Shown: in pieces, positions 19,008-27,319 of the stretch
Numbering within the stretch: the stretch's first letter is position 1
Layout of the letters: every line of letters begins with the position of its first letter
Source of the DNA: Rhodovulum sulfidophilum DSM 1374
GTDB lineage: Bacteria > Pseudomonadota > Alphaproteobacteria > Rhodobacterales > Rhodobacteraceae
NCBI RefSeq assembly: GCF_001633165.1
Contig: NZ_CP015418.1
Span: forward strand, 4,068,587-4,132,586
Length of the DNA stretch: 64,000 nucleotides
Direction: 5' to 3'
Program-made: the position numbers and the translations under genes
The notes under the pieces: generated by a model
The model's input: the letters and a program-made list of their open reading frames with translations, nothing else
Told to the model about the DNA's origin: nothing
Database searches by the model: none

Positions 19008-19220
19008 ATGGAACAGTTGATCGTCGATATCGAGGCCTACGCGGCCGCAGTCCAGAAAACACCGCAAAAGATACTTCGGGACGCGATTGGTGCGAGTTGG
19101 GGGCAGTGGGCTTCCTGGAAGTCGGGAAAGGCAAGCCCAACGCTTCGCGTTGTCGACCGCCTTCGCGCTTTCATGGCCGCGAACCCAGCTCCTGCCAAGC
19201 AGGAGGACCCCGCATGCTGA
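19008..19220 (+). CDS. Cro-like regulator (70 aa)
   Basis: A small helix-turn-helix protein (QKILRDAIGASWGQWASWKSGKASPTLRVV) divergent from the repressor. By position it should bind the same operators and favour lytic growth. There is no ribosome-binding site before the ATG, in line with a leaderless transcript. Its end overlaps a possible ATG of the next frame. Confidence 0.7.
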   Translation: MEQLIVDIEAYAAAVQKTPQKILRDAIGASWGQWASWKSGKASPTLRVVDRLRAFMAANPAPAKQEDPAC

Positions 19221-19285
19221 CGACGTCCACACCTCCGATTTCAAACCCAAACCCTTTCGCACGGATCAACCATACGGGGGCCGTC

Positions 19286-19567
19286 ATGCAAAAGTCCTTC
19301 CAGAAGTTCCGCGACCCGCAGGAGCGGGAGCGGAAGTGGTTCGCCTCGCTGCTTTGGCGGTCATTCCCCGAAGCGACCAGCGAGGCCCAACTGGCCGATC
19401 TTGTGGCCGAGGCGCTGAACACGGCGCATCGGCCGGTGAACCCGCGCACGGTGCGGAACTGGCTGCGTTCCGAGAACGCGCCGGGGCTGCATTACGTCGT
19501 GGCAGTGCTGGCGCTTGCGGGCGCCGAGACAGTCTTCGAACTCTTCGACCCGGAGCAAACGGCATGA
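19286..19567 (+). CDS. Conserved early phage protein, DNA-binding-like (93 aa)
   Basis: It has an N-terminal basic segment and a putative helix-turn-helix (ALNTAHRPVNPRTVRNWLRSENAPGLHYVVAVLALAG). The ATG at 19286 is preferred over 19214 because identity with prophage 2 begins exactly at MQKSFQKF. Function unknown; position suggests an early regulator. Confidence 0.6.
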   Translation: MQKSFQKFRDPQERERKWFASLLWRSFPEATSEAQLADLVAEALNTAHRPVNPRTVRNWLRSENAPGLHYVVAVLALAGAETVFELFDPEQTA

Positions 19568-19704
19568 CACTGGCAATTCGGATCTACTGGCGTATCGCCG
19601 GACGCTTCAACCAGGTGCGCGCGGGCAGAGCCCGCGCCGCAGCCCGGATTTTCGAGGCGCGTGCGGAAAAGTTTTTGGCACGTTTCAAGGGGAGCCGGAC
19701 ATGA
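19564..19704 (+). CDS. Small basic phage protein (46 aa)
   Basis: Arg/Ala-rich amphipathic peptide MTLAIRIYWRIAGRFNQVRA..., coupled by ATGA overlaps on both sides and conserved in prophage 2 (50304-50444). Function unknown. Confidence 0.55.
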   Translation: MTLAIRIYWRIAGRFNQVRAGRARAAARIFEARAEKFLARFKGSRT

Positions 19705-19982
19705 CCGGCCCGACCGTTTCGCTCACCAGCCCGAACGGGGTGACGACCGTCCCGATCCCGCTCGATACCTTCACCGCCCCGCCGCGGCTGCCGATGAAGG
19801 AAACCGCCGAGGACGAGGCGGTGCGCGACCGGACTTACCGGGTCGTGGCTGACGTTCTGCGCGGCTTCATCGAGCGCTTCGAGGCGCTGCGTCGGCTCAT
19901 CGCGCTACGCAAGCGGCATGCCGAGGACATCGCCGAGAAAGAGGTGTTGCTGCAGATCTATCGCAAGGCCCTGGGGATGTGA
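19701..19982 (+). CDS. GapR-like (DUF2312) protein with internal deletion
   Basis: The C-terminus (ADVLRGFIERFEAL...RRLIALRKRHAEDIAEKEVLLQIYRKALGM) is that of GapR/DUF2312 DNA-binding proteins, which form coiled-coil clamps on overtwisted DNA. Compared with the prophage 2 homologue (50830-51456), this 93-residue copy lacks 28 central residues of the GapR helix and the N-terminal FtsK-gamma-like domain. A 10-bp direct repeat GGCCCGACCG marks the upstream deletion junction. The frame is open, but the protein is probably impaired. Confidence 0.75.
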   Translation: MTGPTVSLTSPNGVTTVPIPLDTFTAPPRLPMKETAEDEAVRDRTYRVVADVLRGFIERFEALRRLIALRKRHAEDIAEKEVLLQIYRKALGM

Positions 19983-20524
19983 TGGCCACGCGGGTTCACA
20001 CCGATCTGACGATCCGCGGCACGACCTATCCGGATGCGGCCAGCGCCGCCCGTGCGCTGGGGGTGACGCCCGAGGCGATCCGCTCGGCCGCGCGCAAGGG
20101 GCGGCTCGACCGGGTGGGCACGGGCCGCAAGGGGCTGGCGCCGATGCCGGTGCGGATCCGGGGCGAGGTCTTCACTGACGCCCATGCCGCCGCCGCCCGC
20201 TTCGGGGTGACGCCGCAGGCGGTCTGGCGGGCGCTGGCCGATGGCGATCCCGACCGGATCGGCCGGCCGCAGCGCCGCCCCGGGCGAGCCCCGAAACCCT
20301 TCGAGATCGGGGGCTTGCGCTTTGCCTCGCAGCGCAAGGCGAGCCGCGCGCTGGGGTTCTCGGACGACTATCTCTCCCATGCCCTGACCCGGGGCGGTCG
20401 CGCCGCCCGGGAACGCATTCTGGCCGCCGCGATGGCGCTGAGCGCCCGGCAGGCCAGCCCCCGCAAATCGTTACCGAACGGGCCTGCGCGCCCGGAACCG
20501 ATGGAGGAGCTTCATCATGGATAG
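19982..20524 (+). CDS. Protein with three helix-turn-helix-like repeats (180 aa)
   Basis: Three repeats of about 45 residues are visible, each a short beta segment then a helix-turn-helix: TIRGTTYPDAASAARALGVT, VRIRGEVFTDAHAAAARFGV and FEIGGLRFASQRKASRALGF. They resemble NUMOD-type modular DNA-binding repeats seen in homing endonucleases, but no nuclease domain is attached. The ATG overlaps the previous stop (TGATG at 19982). Possibly a replication or origin-binding factor. Nearly identical in prophage 2. Confidence 0.65.
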   Translation: MATRVHTDLTIRGTTYPDAASAARALGVTPEAIRSAARKGRLDRVGTGRKGLAPMPVRIRGEVFTDAHAAAARFGVTPQAVWRALADGDPDRIGRPQRRPGRAPKPFEIGGLRFASQRKASRALGFSDDYLSHALTRGGRAARERILAAAMALSARQASPRKSLPNGPARPEPMEELHHG

Positions 20525-20561
20525 CACGGACCTGACGCGCCCGGACCGGGTGCCCGCGTGA
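20517..20561 (+). CDS. Possible 14-aa coupling ORF
   Basis: MDSTDLTRPDRVPA overlaps the end of the preceding gene and its stop overlaps the next ATG. It is perfectly conserved in prophage 2 (51991-52035), with AGGAG upstream. It may serve translational coupling rather than make a functional peptide. Confidence 0.3.
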   Translation: MDSTDLTRPDRVPA

Positions 20562-21178
20562 TGGCCGCGCCTCGCCACCTGGCCCCGGTCGAGACCGGCG
20601 GGCTGCCGGACTACCCGATCTCCAGCGAGGACCGGCTCGATTCCCATTTCTTCGTGCAGTGGAACCTCAAGCGCTGGCGCAAGAGCGAGTTCCGCCAGCT
20701 GGCCGAGCCCGAGGTCGGCTGGTACGGCTTCCTGCTGATCTGCGAGGCCCATGACGAGACCCCGGTGGGCACGCTGCCGACCGACGAGCGGCTGCTGGCC
20801 AAGGCGCTGGGGATCACGGTCGACCGCTGGCACCAGCTTTGCGAGCGCGAGATGACGCCGCTGCATGGCTGGTCGCGGGTGCGCTGCGACAATGGCGAGA
20901 TCCGGCTGGCGCATCCGGTGGTGACCGAGGTCGCGGTCGAGGCGCTGGCCAGCAGCCGCCGCAACCGCGCCGAGGCCGAACAGCGCCGCCGCAACAAGCG
21001 GCTCAAGGATCTGCGCGAGATGATCGAAAAGCGGATCGGGGCCGGGCAGCTTCTGCGCGCGCCGCAATTCCTCGACCGCTTCGATGACTGGCTGGCCGAG
21101 CGCTATCCCGAGACCCAGCGCCGCGAGGGCTTCATCCGCCGGGCGCTGGACGAGTTCAGCGCGGAGATGGCCCGATGA
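20561..21178 (+). CDS. Probable phage replication protein (205 aa)
   Basis: The N-terminal half (YPISSEDRLDSHFFVQWNLKRWRKSEFRQL...WYGFLLICEAHDE...LPTDERLLAKALGI) resembles phage replication-initiator winged-helix domains that read early replication genes' origins. A basic helix (RNRAEAEQRRRNKRLKDLREMIEKR) follows. It sits directly upstream of an iteron-like array. Specific function is inference. Nearly identical in prophage 2. Confidence 0.5.
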   Translation: MAAPRHLAPVETGGLPDYPISSEDRLDSHFFVQWNLKRWRKSEFRQLAEPEVGWYGFLLICEAHDETPVGTLPTDERLLAKALGITVDRWHQLCEREMTPLHGWSRVRCDNGEIRLAHPVVTEVAVEALASSRRNRAEAEQRRRNKRLKDLREMIEKRIGAGQLLRAPQFLDRFDDWLAERYPETQRREGFIRRALDEFSAEMAR

Positions 21179-21330
21179 ACCGGCCAGGGTCGATCCGTGA
21201 CATTCCGTTACCGTCACAGAATATTCCGGAACAATCACGGAAAATCACGGAACCGACCGGGAAAGTCACGGAACATTCCGTGTTTCCGCCGGGCCGTCCC
21301 CTTTTTTTGCGCCGTTTCCGTCACCGCTGA
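21175..21330 (+). CDS. Small ORF over the iteron-like region (51 aa)
   Basis: An ATGA overlap with the upstream gene opens a 51-codon frame (begins MNRPGSIRDIPLPSQNIPEQ) that spans all the TCACGGAA repeats. The frame is conserved in prophage 2 (52649-52804). It could be a real peptide, or simply be open because of the repeats. Confidence 0.35.
   Translation: MNRPGSIRDIPLPSQNIPEQSRKITEPTGKVTEHSVFPPGRPLFLRRFRHR
21194..21287. repeat. Iteron-like TCACGGAA array, candidate phage origin
   Basis: Direct copies of TCACGGAA lie at 21235-21242, 21245-21252 and 21266-21273, with inverted copies TCCGTGA at 21194-21200 and TTCCGTG at 21276-21282, plus partial copies between. The block is AT-richer than its surroundings. 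It lies in the replication module, so an origin or a multi-site operator is the likely role. The same array occurs at 52668-52761. Confidence 0.55.
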
Positions 21331-21436
21331 AAGGAGAGGAAACGAGAAGAGACGAGAAGAGACACCCCGGTCGCGCCGCCCCGGACGGGGGCGCGCGGCA
21401 GGCAGGCGGGGCGAGGCTGAGAAGAAGGGAGCCGAG

Positions 21437-22009
21437 ATGGATGCGAGGGAACAGGCCGAGGGCGAGAAGCGGGTGCGGGATCTGCTGGTCGAGCCCCTGC
21501 TGCGGCGGGGGCTGGTGAAGCCCGGGGCGATGACCAAGGCGCAGTTCGAGGAGATGCTGGCGGATCTGGCCAAGCGGCTGGCCTATATGAGCGGGCCGAA
21601 CCTGGCCGCGCTCGAGGAGATGGCGGCGGCCCAGCCCGGCGGCAAGGACCGCGACCGCTTCCCGATCGCCAATGCGATCCTGAAGGCGGCGGCGCAGATC
21701 CAGCCGCCCGCCGACGACGCCTCGCCGCTGATCCGGGCGGTCTTTGCCCATGCGGTGGGGCGGCAGGCGCTGGCCGAAGGCTGGGCGCCGGAACTCCTGG
21801 ACGATCTGCGCCACAACCGCCGCTGGCCGCGCAGCTATGCGCTGGGGCAGATCCGCCAGGCGGCGGGCGAGGCACTGCGCCGCCACGCGCATCTGGCGGG
21901 CGCCGGTCCCGGGCAGCTCTCCCCGGCCGAGGCCGCCTGGCTGCGGGACCGCGAGGCCCGCCTCGCCCACTGCCGCAGCATCGCCGATCTCGCGGGGGCC
22001 TCGGCATGA
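21437..22009 (+). CDS. Replication-module protein of unknown function (190 aa)
   Basis: A mostly helical protein (REQAEGEKRVRDLLVEPLLRRGLVKPGAMTKAQFEEMLADLAKRL...). The ATG at 21437 follows AAGGGA; the larger frame beginning at 21197 runs through the iterons and has atypical codons. Placement after the putative origin suggests a helicase-loader or primosome role, unproven. Prophage 2 carries an almost identical copy. Confidence 0.6.
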   Translation: MDAREQAEGEKRVRDLLVEPLLRRGLVKPGAMTKAQFEEMLADLAKRLAYMSGPNLAALEEMAAAQPGGKDRDRFPIANAILKAAAQIQPPADDASPLIRAVFAHAVGRQALAEGWAPELLDDLRHNRRWPRSYALGQIRQAAGEALRRHAHLAGAGPGQLSPAEAAWLRDREARLAHCRSIADLAGASA

Positions 22010-22653
22010 GCATCCGGGCGATCAAGGGCAAAGGCGTGAACCGGGCGCGGGTGGTCTGCGATGGCTGCGGCCGCGAGGAGGTCGTGACCTGCAACTACCT
22101 GCATCGACCCGGCAGGGTCTGGGTGCCGGATGCGGGGCAGATAAACCGGAAGATGATCGGGCAAGGCTGGGCCGAGGTGAAGGGCAAGCTCCACTGCCCG
22201 GCCTGCGAAGCGAAACGAAAGGCGACAGGCATGGCAAAGACGACGACGGCACCGGCTTCGAACCCGGATGGGGCGTTGCGGCAACCGACCCGGGCACAGA
22301 AGCGCGAGATCATGGATCTGCTGGAAGGGGTCTATGACACCACGGCGGAACGCTACCGGCAGGGCGACACCGACGCGACGGTGGCCGAGGTGCTGGGGGT
22401 GATGCCGGGCTGGGTGGCCGAGATCCGGGATGCGTTCTTCGGTCCCGATGGCGGCAACGAAGACATCGCGGGAGCGCTCGGCCGGATGGAGGCGCTGGAA
22501 CGCGACATGCGGGCGGTTGCCGAAGAGGCAGCACGGCAGCGGGCGGCGGCCGAGAAGAAGCTGGCCGAGCTGTCGGTTCTGAAAGTCGAGCTCGACCGGA
22601 TCCGAGTGGCGGTGGGACCGCGGGCGTTGCGCAAGGCCGGGGTCGCGGCATGA
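22006..22653 (+). CDS. Zinc-ribbon and helical phage protein, absent from prophage 2 (215 aa)
   Basis: The N-terminus has a possible zinc ribbon (CDGCGREE ... CPAC). A helix-turn-helix-like middle (TVAEVLGVMPGWVAEIRDAFFGPDG) is followed by a coiled coil (about 160-205). It is coupled by ATGA on both sides. In prophage 2 this gene is cleanly missing between the same flanking genes. Function unknown. Confidence 0.6.
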   Translation: MSIRAIKGKGVNRARVVCDGCGREEVVTCNYLHRPGRVWVPDAGQINRKMIGQGWAEVKGKLHCPACEAKRKATGMAKTTTAPASNPDGALRQPTRAQKREIMDLLEGVYDTTAERYRQGDTDATVAEVLGVMPGWVAEIRDAFFGPDGGNEDIAGALGRMEALERDMRAVAEEAARQRAAAEKKLAELSVLKVELDRIRVAVGPRALRKAGVAA

Positions 22654-23309
22654 CGGCGGCGGCCCGGATCAGGGTGCCGCCCGCGCCCCGGACCCGCCGG
22701 GCGATGCCGGTTCGGGAGGCTTTGGAATGGGCTTTCGGCACCGAATGCGCGCGGCTCGACCACGACGAGATCGAGGCGGTCGGCGGCACCGGCTGGCGCC
22801 CCTTCGGCATGGAATACGTGGCCCTCGAACGCGCCCAGCTGGGCACCCGGGTCGACACGAGCCGCGGCCGGTCCCGCCCGCATGACGATGCCGAGATGAT
22901 CGCGACCGTGGTCCGGAACGTCCTGCCCTGGTACGCCGCGACCCTCGTCGCCGATCTCGCCCGCGCGGGCCGCACGCCGGACTGGATGCCCGATGCCCGC
23001 CCGCATTGCGTTCCGGTCAAGTGGCGGCCGAGCCCGGCAGGGCCGCGCGCGGCGCAGGACTTCGGCGACACTTGGCGATACCGGGCCGGGCGCGGCCGGA
23101 ACGGCAACAAGCTGGTAGAGTTGCGCGCGCCGTGCTGCCCGGTGACCTACTATCCGACCGCCGGTCAGATCGCATCCGCTCGGCGTGCCTGGCTCGACTG
23201 GTACGGTTACCTTCTGGAGGTGCGGTGTGCGCTCGAAGCTGCCGGACTGCGCAGTCTCCGCCTGACCGACGACATGCCGCCGATGACCCCGTGGAAAAAT
23301 TCTTCTTGA
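22650..23309 (+). CDS. Conserved phage protein at end of early operon, possible late regulator (219 aa)
   Basis: The first 120 residues (MPVREALEWAFGTECARLDHDEIEAVGG...) are nearly identical to 53480-54154, while the C-terminal parts differ in sequence but share a final YGYLLEV...L.DDMPPM pattern. It lies where lambdoid phages have antiterminator Q. A conserved hairpin follows in both prophages, so control of late transcription is plausible but not shown. Confidence 0.5.
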   Translation: MTAAARIRVPPAPRTRRAMPVREALEWAFGTECARLDHDEIEAVGGTGWRPFGMEYVALERAQLGTRVDTSRGRSRPHDDAEMIATVVRNVLPWYAATLVADLARAGRTPDWMPDARPHCVPVKWRPSPAGPRAAQDFGDTWRYRAGRGRNGNKLVELRAPCCPVTYYPTAGQIASARRAWLDWYGYLLEVRCALEAAGLRSLRLTDDMPPMTPWKNSS

Positions 23310-23354
23310 CTATTTAGGCATCCATGATTGACAAATGGTCAGCACCCAAGCTGT

Positions 23355-23382
23355 GCCCGGAGCGGACCCCCCCGCTGCGGGC
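23355..23382 (+). terminator. Hairpin between early and late genes
   Basis: GCCCG-AGCGG pairs with CCGCT-CGGGC (one mismatch) and is followed by GCTTTGCG. A corresponding hairpin lies at 54844-54874 in prophage 2. It may be the barrier that a late antiterminator overcomes. TTGACA (23328-23333) and TTGACT (23306-23311), both also conserved in prophage 2, may be promoter -35 elements. Confidence 0.5.
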
Positions 23383-23408
23383 GCTTTGCGTTCCGGGAGG
23401 CCTCATCC

Positions 23409-23792
23409 ATGACGATCCGCAAGCTCTGCGCGGCCGCTGGCTGCGACGACCTCGCTGTGCCTGGCGCCGCGCTCTGCGAGTTGCACGAGGCCGAACGGAT
23501 CGACCGGAACCGCGCGCGGCGGGCGAAGGTGAAGACGGCCGAGGAGATCCGGCGCCGCTCGAAGCTCTATGCCAGTCCCGCCTGGAAGACCGCGCGCGCT
23601 GCCTTCCTCGAGGCCAACCCGCTCTGCGTCGATTGCGCGGGGCTCGGGCTGGTGACCCCGGCCACCGAGGTGGATCACATCGCGCGGCACGAGGGCGACC
23701 GCGCCCGGTTCTGGGACCGTTCGAACTGGCAGGCGCTCTGCAAGAGCTGCCACAGCCGCAAGACCGCCCGCGAGGTGCTGGGGCGCAACTGA
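23409..23792 (+). CDS. Phage HNH endonuclease
   Basis: A 127-residue HNH nuclease. Two zinc-binding Cys pairs (LCVDC and LCKSC) frame the motif EVDHIARHEGDRARFWDRSNWQALCKSCHSRK. HNH proteins next to terminase genes in HK97-like phages assist terminase cutting at cos. GGGAGG precedes the ATG at 23409. An 11-aa CxxxGC element near the N-terminus may bind another metal. It lies 131 bp upstream of the small terminase gene. Confidence 0.9.
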   Translation: MTIRKLCAAAGCDDLAVPGAALCELHEAERIDRNRARRAKVKTAEEIRRRSKLYASPAWKTARAAFLEANPLCVDCAGLGLVTPATEVDHIARHEGDRARFWDRSNWQALCKSCHSRKTAREVLGRN

Positions 23793-23923
23793 CACCGGGG
23801 GGTGTCCAAAAATCGACGGCCCCCCTCGGGAACCGCGCATGGGAGCTTTCCTGTTGCGCGGGCCGAATTGGCAAAAAAAGCCCACGATTATAAGCCCCCG
23901 AGACAAAAACGGAGGGAGGTCCG
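23793..23923. other. HNH/terminase intergenic region, candidate cos site
   Basis: The 131-bp non-coding gap between HNH and small terminase genes is the usual place for cos in this phage type. It contains a G/C-rich block and an A-tract (about 23874-23880). No experimental cos consensus is recognisable. The end carries GGAGGG for the terminase gene. Confidence 0.3.
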
Positions 23924-24361
23924 ATGCGCGGTCAGAAGCCGAAGCTCGACAATGTCGTGCCGATGAAGGCCGACCAGACGGCGCCCGTGCCCGAGGCGCC
24001 CGACTGGATGAGCGCCGAGGGGCGGGACGCCTGGGACCGACTCGCGCCGGTGTTGGCGGGCAAGCGGCGGCTCGACCCGGCCTTTCACGACCCCTTCGCC
24101 GTCTATTGCGAGGCGGTGGCCGATGTCATCCGCTTCACCGGTGATATCGCGGCCTTCGGCAGCTGGTACGAGGTCGAGACCCGGAACGGGCGGCAGCAGA
24201 AGAAGCGCGCGGTCTGGGGCCAGCGCCAGGACGCGATTGCCACCATGAACCAGCTCGCTGCGCGCTTCGGGATGACGCCGGTCGACGAGGCGCGGATGAG
24301 CGCGGGCGGGCAAGGCGATCTCTTCGGCGAGATCCTGAGGACACTCGATGGACCCGATTGA
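23924..24361 (+). CDS. terS: Small terminase subunit (P27 family)
   Basis: A 145-residue protein of the P27 type: basic N-terminus (MRGQKPKLDN), APDWMSAEGRDAWDRLAPVL, and the helical core FHDPFAVYCEAVADVIRFT. It recognises packaging sites and hands DNA to the large subunit. It overlaps the large subunit gene by 14 bp. Prophage 2 has no homologue, only a DUF1441-type protein. Confidence 0.88.
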   Translation: MRGQKPKLDNVVPMKADQTAPVPEAPDWMSAEGRDAWDRLAPVLAGKRRLDPAFHDPFAVYCEAVADVIRFTGDIAAFGSWYEVETRNGRQQKKRAVWGQRQDAIATMNQLAARFGMTPVDEARMSAGGQGDLFGEILRTLDGPD

Positions 24362-26009
24362 CCACCCGGTCTCGCGCTATGCGCTCGATGTGATCGAGGG
24401 CCGCGAGATCGCGGGCACGCTGGTGCGGCTCGCTTGCGAACGCCACCTGATGGATCTGGAGACCGGCCGCGACCGCGGGCTCCGGTTCGACTGCAAGGCG
24501 GCCTCGCGCGTCCTGAACTTCGCGCGGCTGATCAAGCACACGACGGGTCCGGCGGCGGGCCGCCCGCTGGCGCTGACGCCCTGGCAGGTCTTCCGGCATG
24601 GCTCGGTCTTCGGCTGGAAGCAGGAGGACGGGCTGAGGCGGTTCCGCACCACCTATCACCAGGTCGCGAAGAAGAACGGCAAGACCACCGACACCGCGGT
24701 GCCGATGCTCTTCACCCAGCTCTTCGATGGCGAGGCAGCCCCCCAGGGCTTCTGCACCGCGACGACGCGCGATCAGGCGGGGCTTCTGTTCCGCGAGCTG
24801 CGGCGGATGATCAAGGCCGCGCCCGCGCTTTCGGCCTTCATGGACACCGACAACAAGCACCTGATCTCGACCGCGATCACCAATGGCACGATCCGGACGC
24901 TGAGCCGCGACGGCAACTCGGCCGATGGCATCAACCCCAGCTTCGTCGCCCGCGACGAGGTGCACCGCTGGACCGACCGCGAACTGGCCGAGGTGGTGGT
25001 CAATTCGATGATCGCCCGCGCCCAGCCCATCGATTGGGCGATCACCACGGCAGGCGCCGACATGGCCTCGATCTGCGGCGAGCTGAGGGAATACTCCGCG
25101 ACCGTCCTGCGGGGCGATGTCGAGGATGACAGCTTCTTTGCCTATGTCGCCGAGCCGCCTGGCGATTGCGACGTGGGCGATCCGGTGGCCTGGAAGATGG
25201 CCAATCCCAATCTGGGCATCGCCTTCAGCGAGGAGCGCTTTGCCGAGCTTTACCGCGAGGCCACGGTGATCTCGGGCAAGATGCCGAACTTCCGGCGGCT
25301 GCACATGAACCTCTGGACCGAGGGCGCGCAGTCCTGGATCGAGCGCGAGATCTGGGACAGGGGCGCCGAGCCCTTCGCGCCCGAGGCGCTTTACGGGCGC
25401 CCGGCCTGGGTCGGGCTCGATCTGTCGAAGACCACCGACCTGACCTCGATCTGCATCGCGATCCCGAAGGACGGGCAGGTCTACCTGATCAGCTATTCCT
25501 TCCTGCCCTCGGGGCCGAAGGGCTTCATCGCCCGGGCGCAGAGCGAGAAGCGGGACTATGTCGCCTGGCGCGATCAGGGCTGGCTGGAGGTGCATGGCGG
25601 CGGCGTGATCGACGAGGACCAGGTGATCGAGCGGCTGGAATGGATCCGGGCGCGCTTCGATCTGCGCGAGCTGTCCTATGACCGCTGGGGCATGAAGTAT
25701 GTGGCGAAGGAGCTGGTCAAGCGGCGCTTTCCGCTGGTCGAGCATGGCCAGGGCTATGCCTCGATGTCCTCGCCGATGAAGCGCTTCGAGCGCGCGGTGG
25801 CGCAGGGGCGGCTGCGGCATGGCGGCAATCCGGTGCTGGCCTGGGCGGTGGGCAATGTCCATCGCGACGAGGATGCGGCCGAGAACATCAAGCCCAACAA
25901 GGCGCGCTCGAAGGGGCGGATCGATCCGGCGGTGGCCGCGATCATGGCGCTCGGCCGCGCCGAGGCGGAGGCGGGCAAACGCAAGGCACGGGACGTGGCA
26001 ACGGTATGA
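24348..26009 (+). CDS. terL: Large terminase subunit (HK97/Terminase_1 type)
   Basis: The 553-residue packaging motor. The ATPase part has ALTPWQ, a Walker A-like YHQVAKKNGKT (103-113) and Walker B SFVARDEVHRW (198-208). The nuclease part begins with VGLDLSKTTDLTSI (355-368), where Asp358 is a metal ligand. It cleaves and translocates concatemeric phage DNA into proheads. ATGA overlap with the portal gene. Confidence 0.95.
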   Translation: MDPIDHPVSRYALDVIEGREIAGTLVRLACERHLMDLETGRDRGLRFDCKAASRVLNFARLIKHTTGPAAGRPLALTPWQVFRHGSVFGWKQEDGLRRFRTTYHQVAKKNGKTTDTAVPMLFTQLFDGEAAPQGFCTATTRDQAGLLFRELRRMIKAAPALSAFMDTDNKHLISTAITNGTIRTLSRDGNSADGINPSFVARDEVHRWTDRELAEVVVNSMIARAQPIDWAITTAGADMASICGELREYSATVLRGDVEDDSFFAYVAEPPGDCDVGDPVAWKMANPNLGIAFSEERFAELYREATVISGKMPNFRRLHMNLWTEGAQSWIEREIWDRGAEPFAPEALYGRPAWVGLDLSKTTDLTSICIAIPKDGQVYLISYSFLPSGPKGFIARAQSEKRDYVAWRDQGWLEVHGGGVIDEDQVIERLEWIRARFDLRELSYDRWGMKYVAKELVKRRFPLVEHGQGYASMSSPMKRFERAVAQGRLRHGGNPVLAWAVGNVHRDEDAAENIKPNKARSKGRIDPAVAAIMALGRAEAEAGKRKARDVATV

Positions 26010-27319
26010 TCGGACTTCCTTTCCTCACGCGCGGCCGGAAAGCAGAGGCCCCCCGGCCCGAACCCCGGCCCGAACCCCGGCGCGAACCGCCGGTCACGGC
26101 CAGCATGGCTGCGGCCGGACCTGTGGAGCCCTCGGGCACACGCGCCCCGTCGCCGTGGTTCGGCGATCACTGGGCGGGCACGCAATCCCGCGTGCGCTCG
26201 CTGCCGGTGGTGACGCCGCTGGCGGCACAGCGTCATGCCACGGTCTTCGCCTGCTGCAACGTGATCGCGGGCGATCTCGCCAAGGTGCCGCTGCGGCTCT
26301 ACCAGCGGATGGGGCCGAGCCGGGCCGAGCCGGTGGTCGAGCATGCCGCGACCTATCTGCTGAACACCGAATCCGCCCCGGGCGTGGCGGCCCGTCTCGC
26401 GCGTTTTGCGCTGGTCTATGCCTTCGCGCTGCGCGGCCGGGGCTATGCCTATGCGCCCCGCGACGGCGCGGGCGAGCTGACGCTTCTGGATGTGATCCGC
26501 CCCGATCTCTGCGCCGAGCTTCGCGACGGCCGGGCGCGCTTCTATGCCTTCGAGGACGGGGCCGGGATCCAGCGCCGGGCGCCGTCCCGCGCGATGGTGC
26601 ATCTGCGCTACATGGCCGAGGACGGCTGGACCGGGCGCAGCCCCTTGCAGGTCGCGGCCGAGTCGGTCGGCCTCGCGCTGGCCGGTCAGGAGGCCGCGGC
26701 GCGGGCGGCTTCGGGCGTGCAGATGCGCGCGGTCCTGAAGATGGAGGATGTCTACGAGGACGATGAGGCCTGGCACCGCAATGCCCGCCGCGTGCGCAAC
26801 GCGCTGACCGATCCCGAGGCCAACGGGATCCCGATCATCGGCGCCACCGAGGACATCAAGTCGCTGGATCTCTCGGCCGCCGATCAGCAGCTCCTGGAAA
26901 GCCGCAAGTTCGACCGCGAGCAGATCGCGGCGATCTACCGGGTGCCGCCCTCGAAGCTGCAGATGCTGGAACACGGGGTGAAGGCCAACGGCCAGCAGCA
27001 GGCCATCGATTACAAGACCGACTGCCTGTTGCATTGGGGCGGCTTCGTCGAGGCGCAGCTGGCGCTCGGCGTGCTGACCGAGGCCGAACGGCGGGCCGGG
27101 CTCTTCTTCCGGCACGATTACGACGCGCTGATGCAGGCGACGACGAAAGAACGCTACGACGCACTGAAGGCGGCGGTGGGCGGCCCGTTCCTGACCGCCA
27201 ACGAGGCCCGCGCCGAGGATGGCCGCGCCCCGGTCGAGGACGGCGACCGCCTCAACCCCGCCCCCAACATGACCCGCGACGAGGATGCCGGGGCCGAGAC
27301 GACAGAAGGGAAAGACTGA
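26006..27319 (+). CDS. Portal protein (HK97 family)
   Basis: A 437-residue portal. Typical elements are AAQRHATVFACCNVIAGDLAKVPLRLYQR and the C-terminal FDREQIAAIYRVPPSKLQMLEHG. It forms the dodecameric DNA entry/exit channel. The stop overlaps the protease ATG (TGATG at 27319). Confidence 0.95.
   Translation: MIGLPFLTRGRKAEAPRPEPRPEPRREPPVTASMAAAGPVEPSGTRAPSPWFGDHWAGTQSRVRSLPVVTPLAAQRHATVFACCNVIAGDLAKVPLRLYQRMGPSRAEPVVEHAATYLLNTESAPGVAARLARFALVYAFALRGRGYAYAPRDGAGELTLLDVIRPDLCAELRDGRARFYAFEDGAGIQRRAPSRAMVHLRYMAEDGWTGRSPLQVAAESVGLALAGQEAAARAASGVQMRAVLKMEDVYEDDEAWHRNARRVRNALTDPEANGIPIIGATEDIKSLDLSAADQQLLESRKFDREQIAAIYRVPPSKLQMLEHGVKANGQQQAIDYKTDCLLHWGGFVEAQLALGVLTEAERRAGLFFRHDYDALMQATTKERYDALKAAVGGPFLTANEARAEDGRAPVEDGDRLNPAPNMTRDEDAGAETTEGKD

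Noticed and set aside
21343..21363. Tandem CGAGAAGAGA repeats suggestive of a CRISPR or iteron
   Set aside because: Only two adjacent copies, in a purine-rich stretch before a ribosome-binding site, with no spacer structure. No CRISPR array was seen anywhere in the window.
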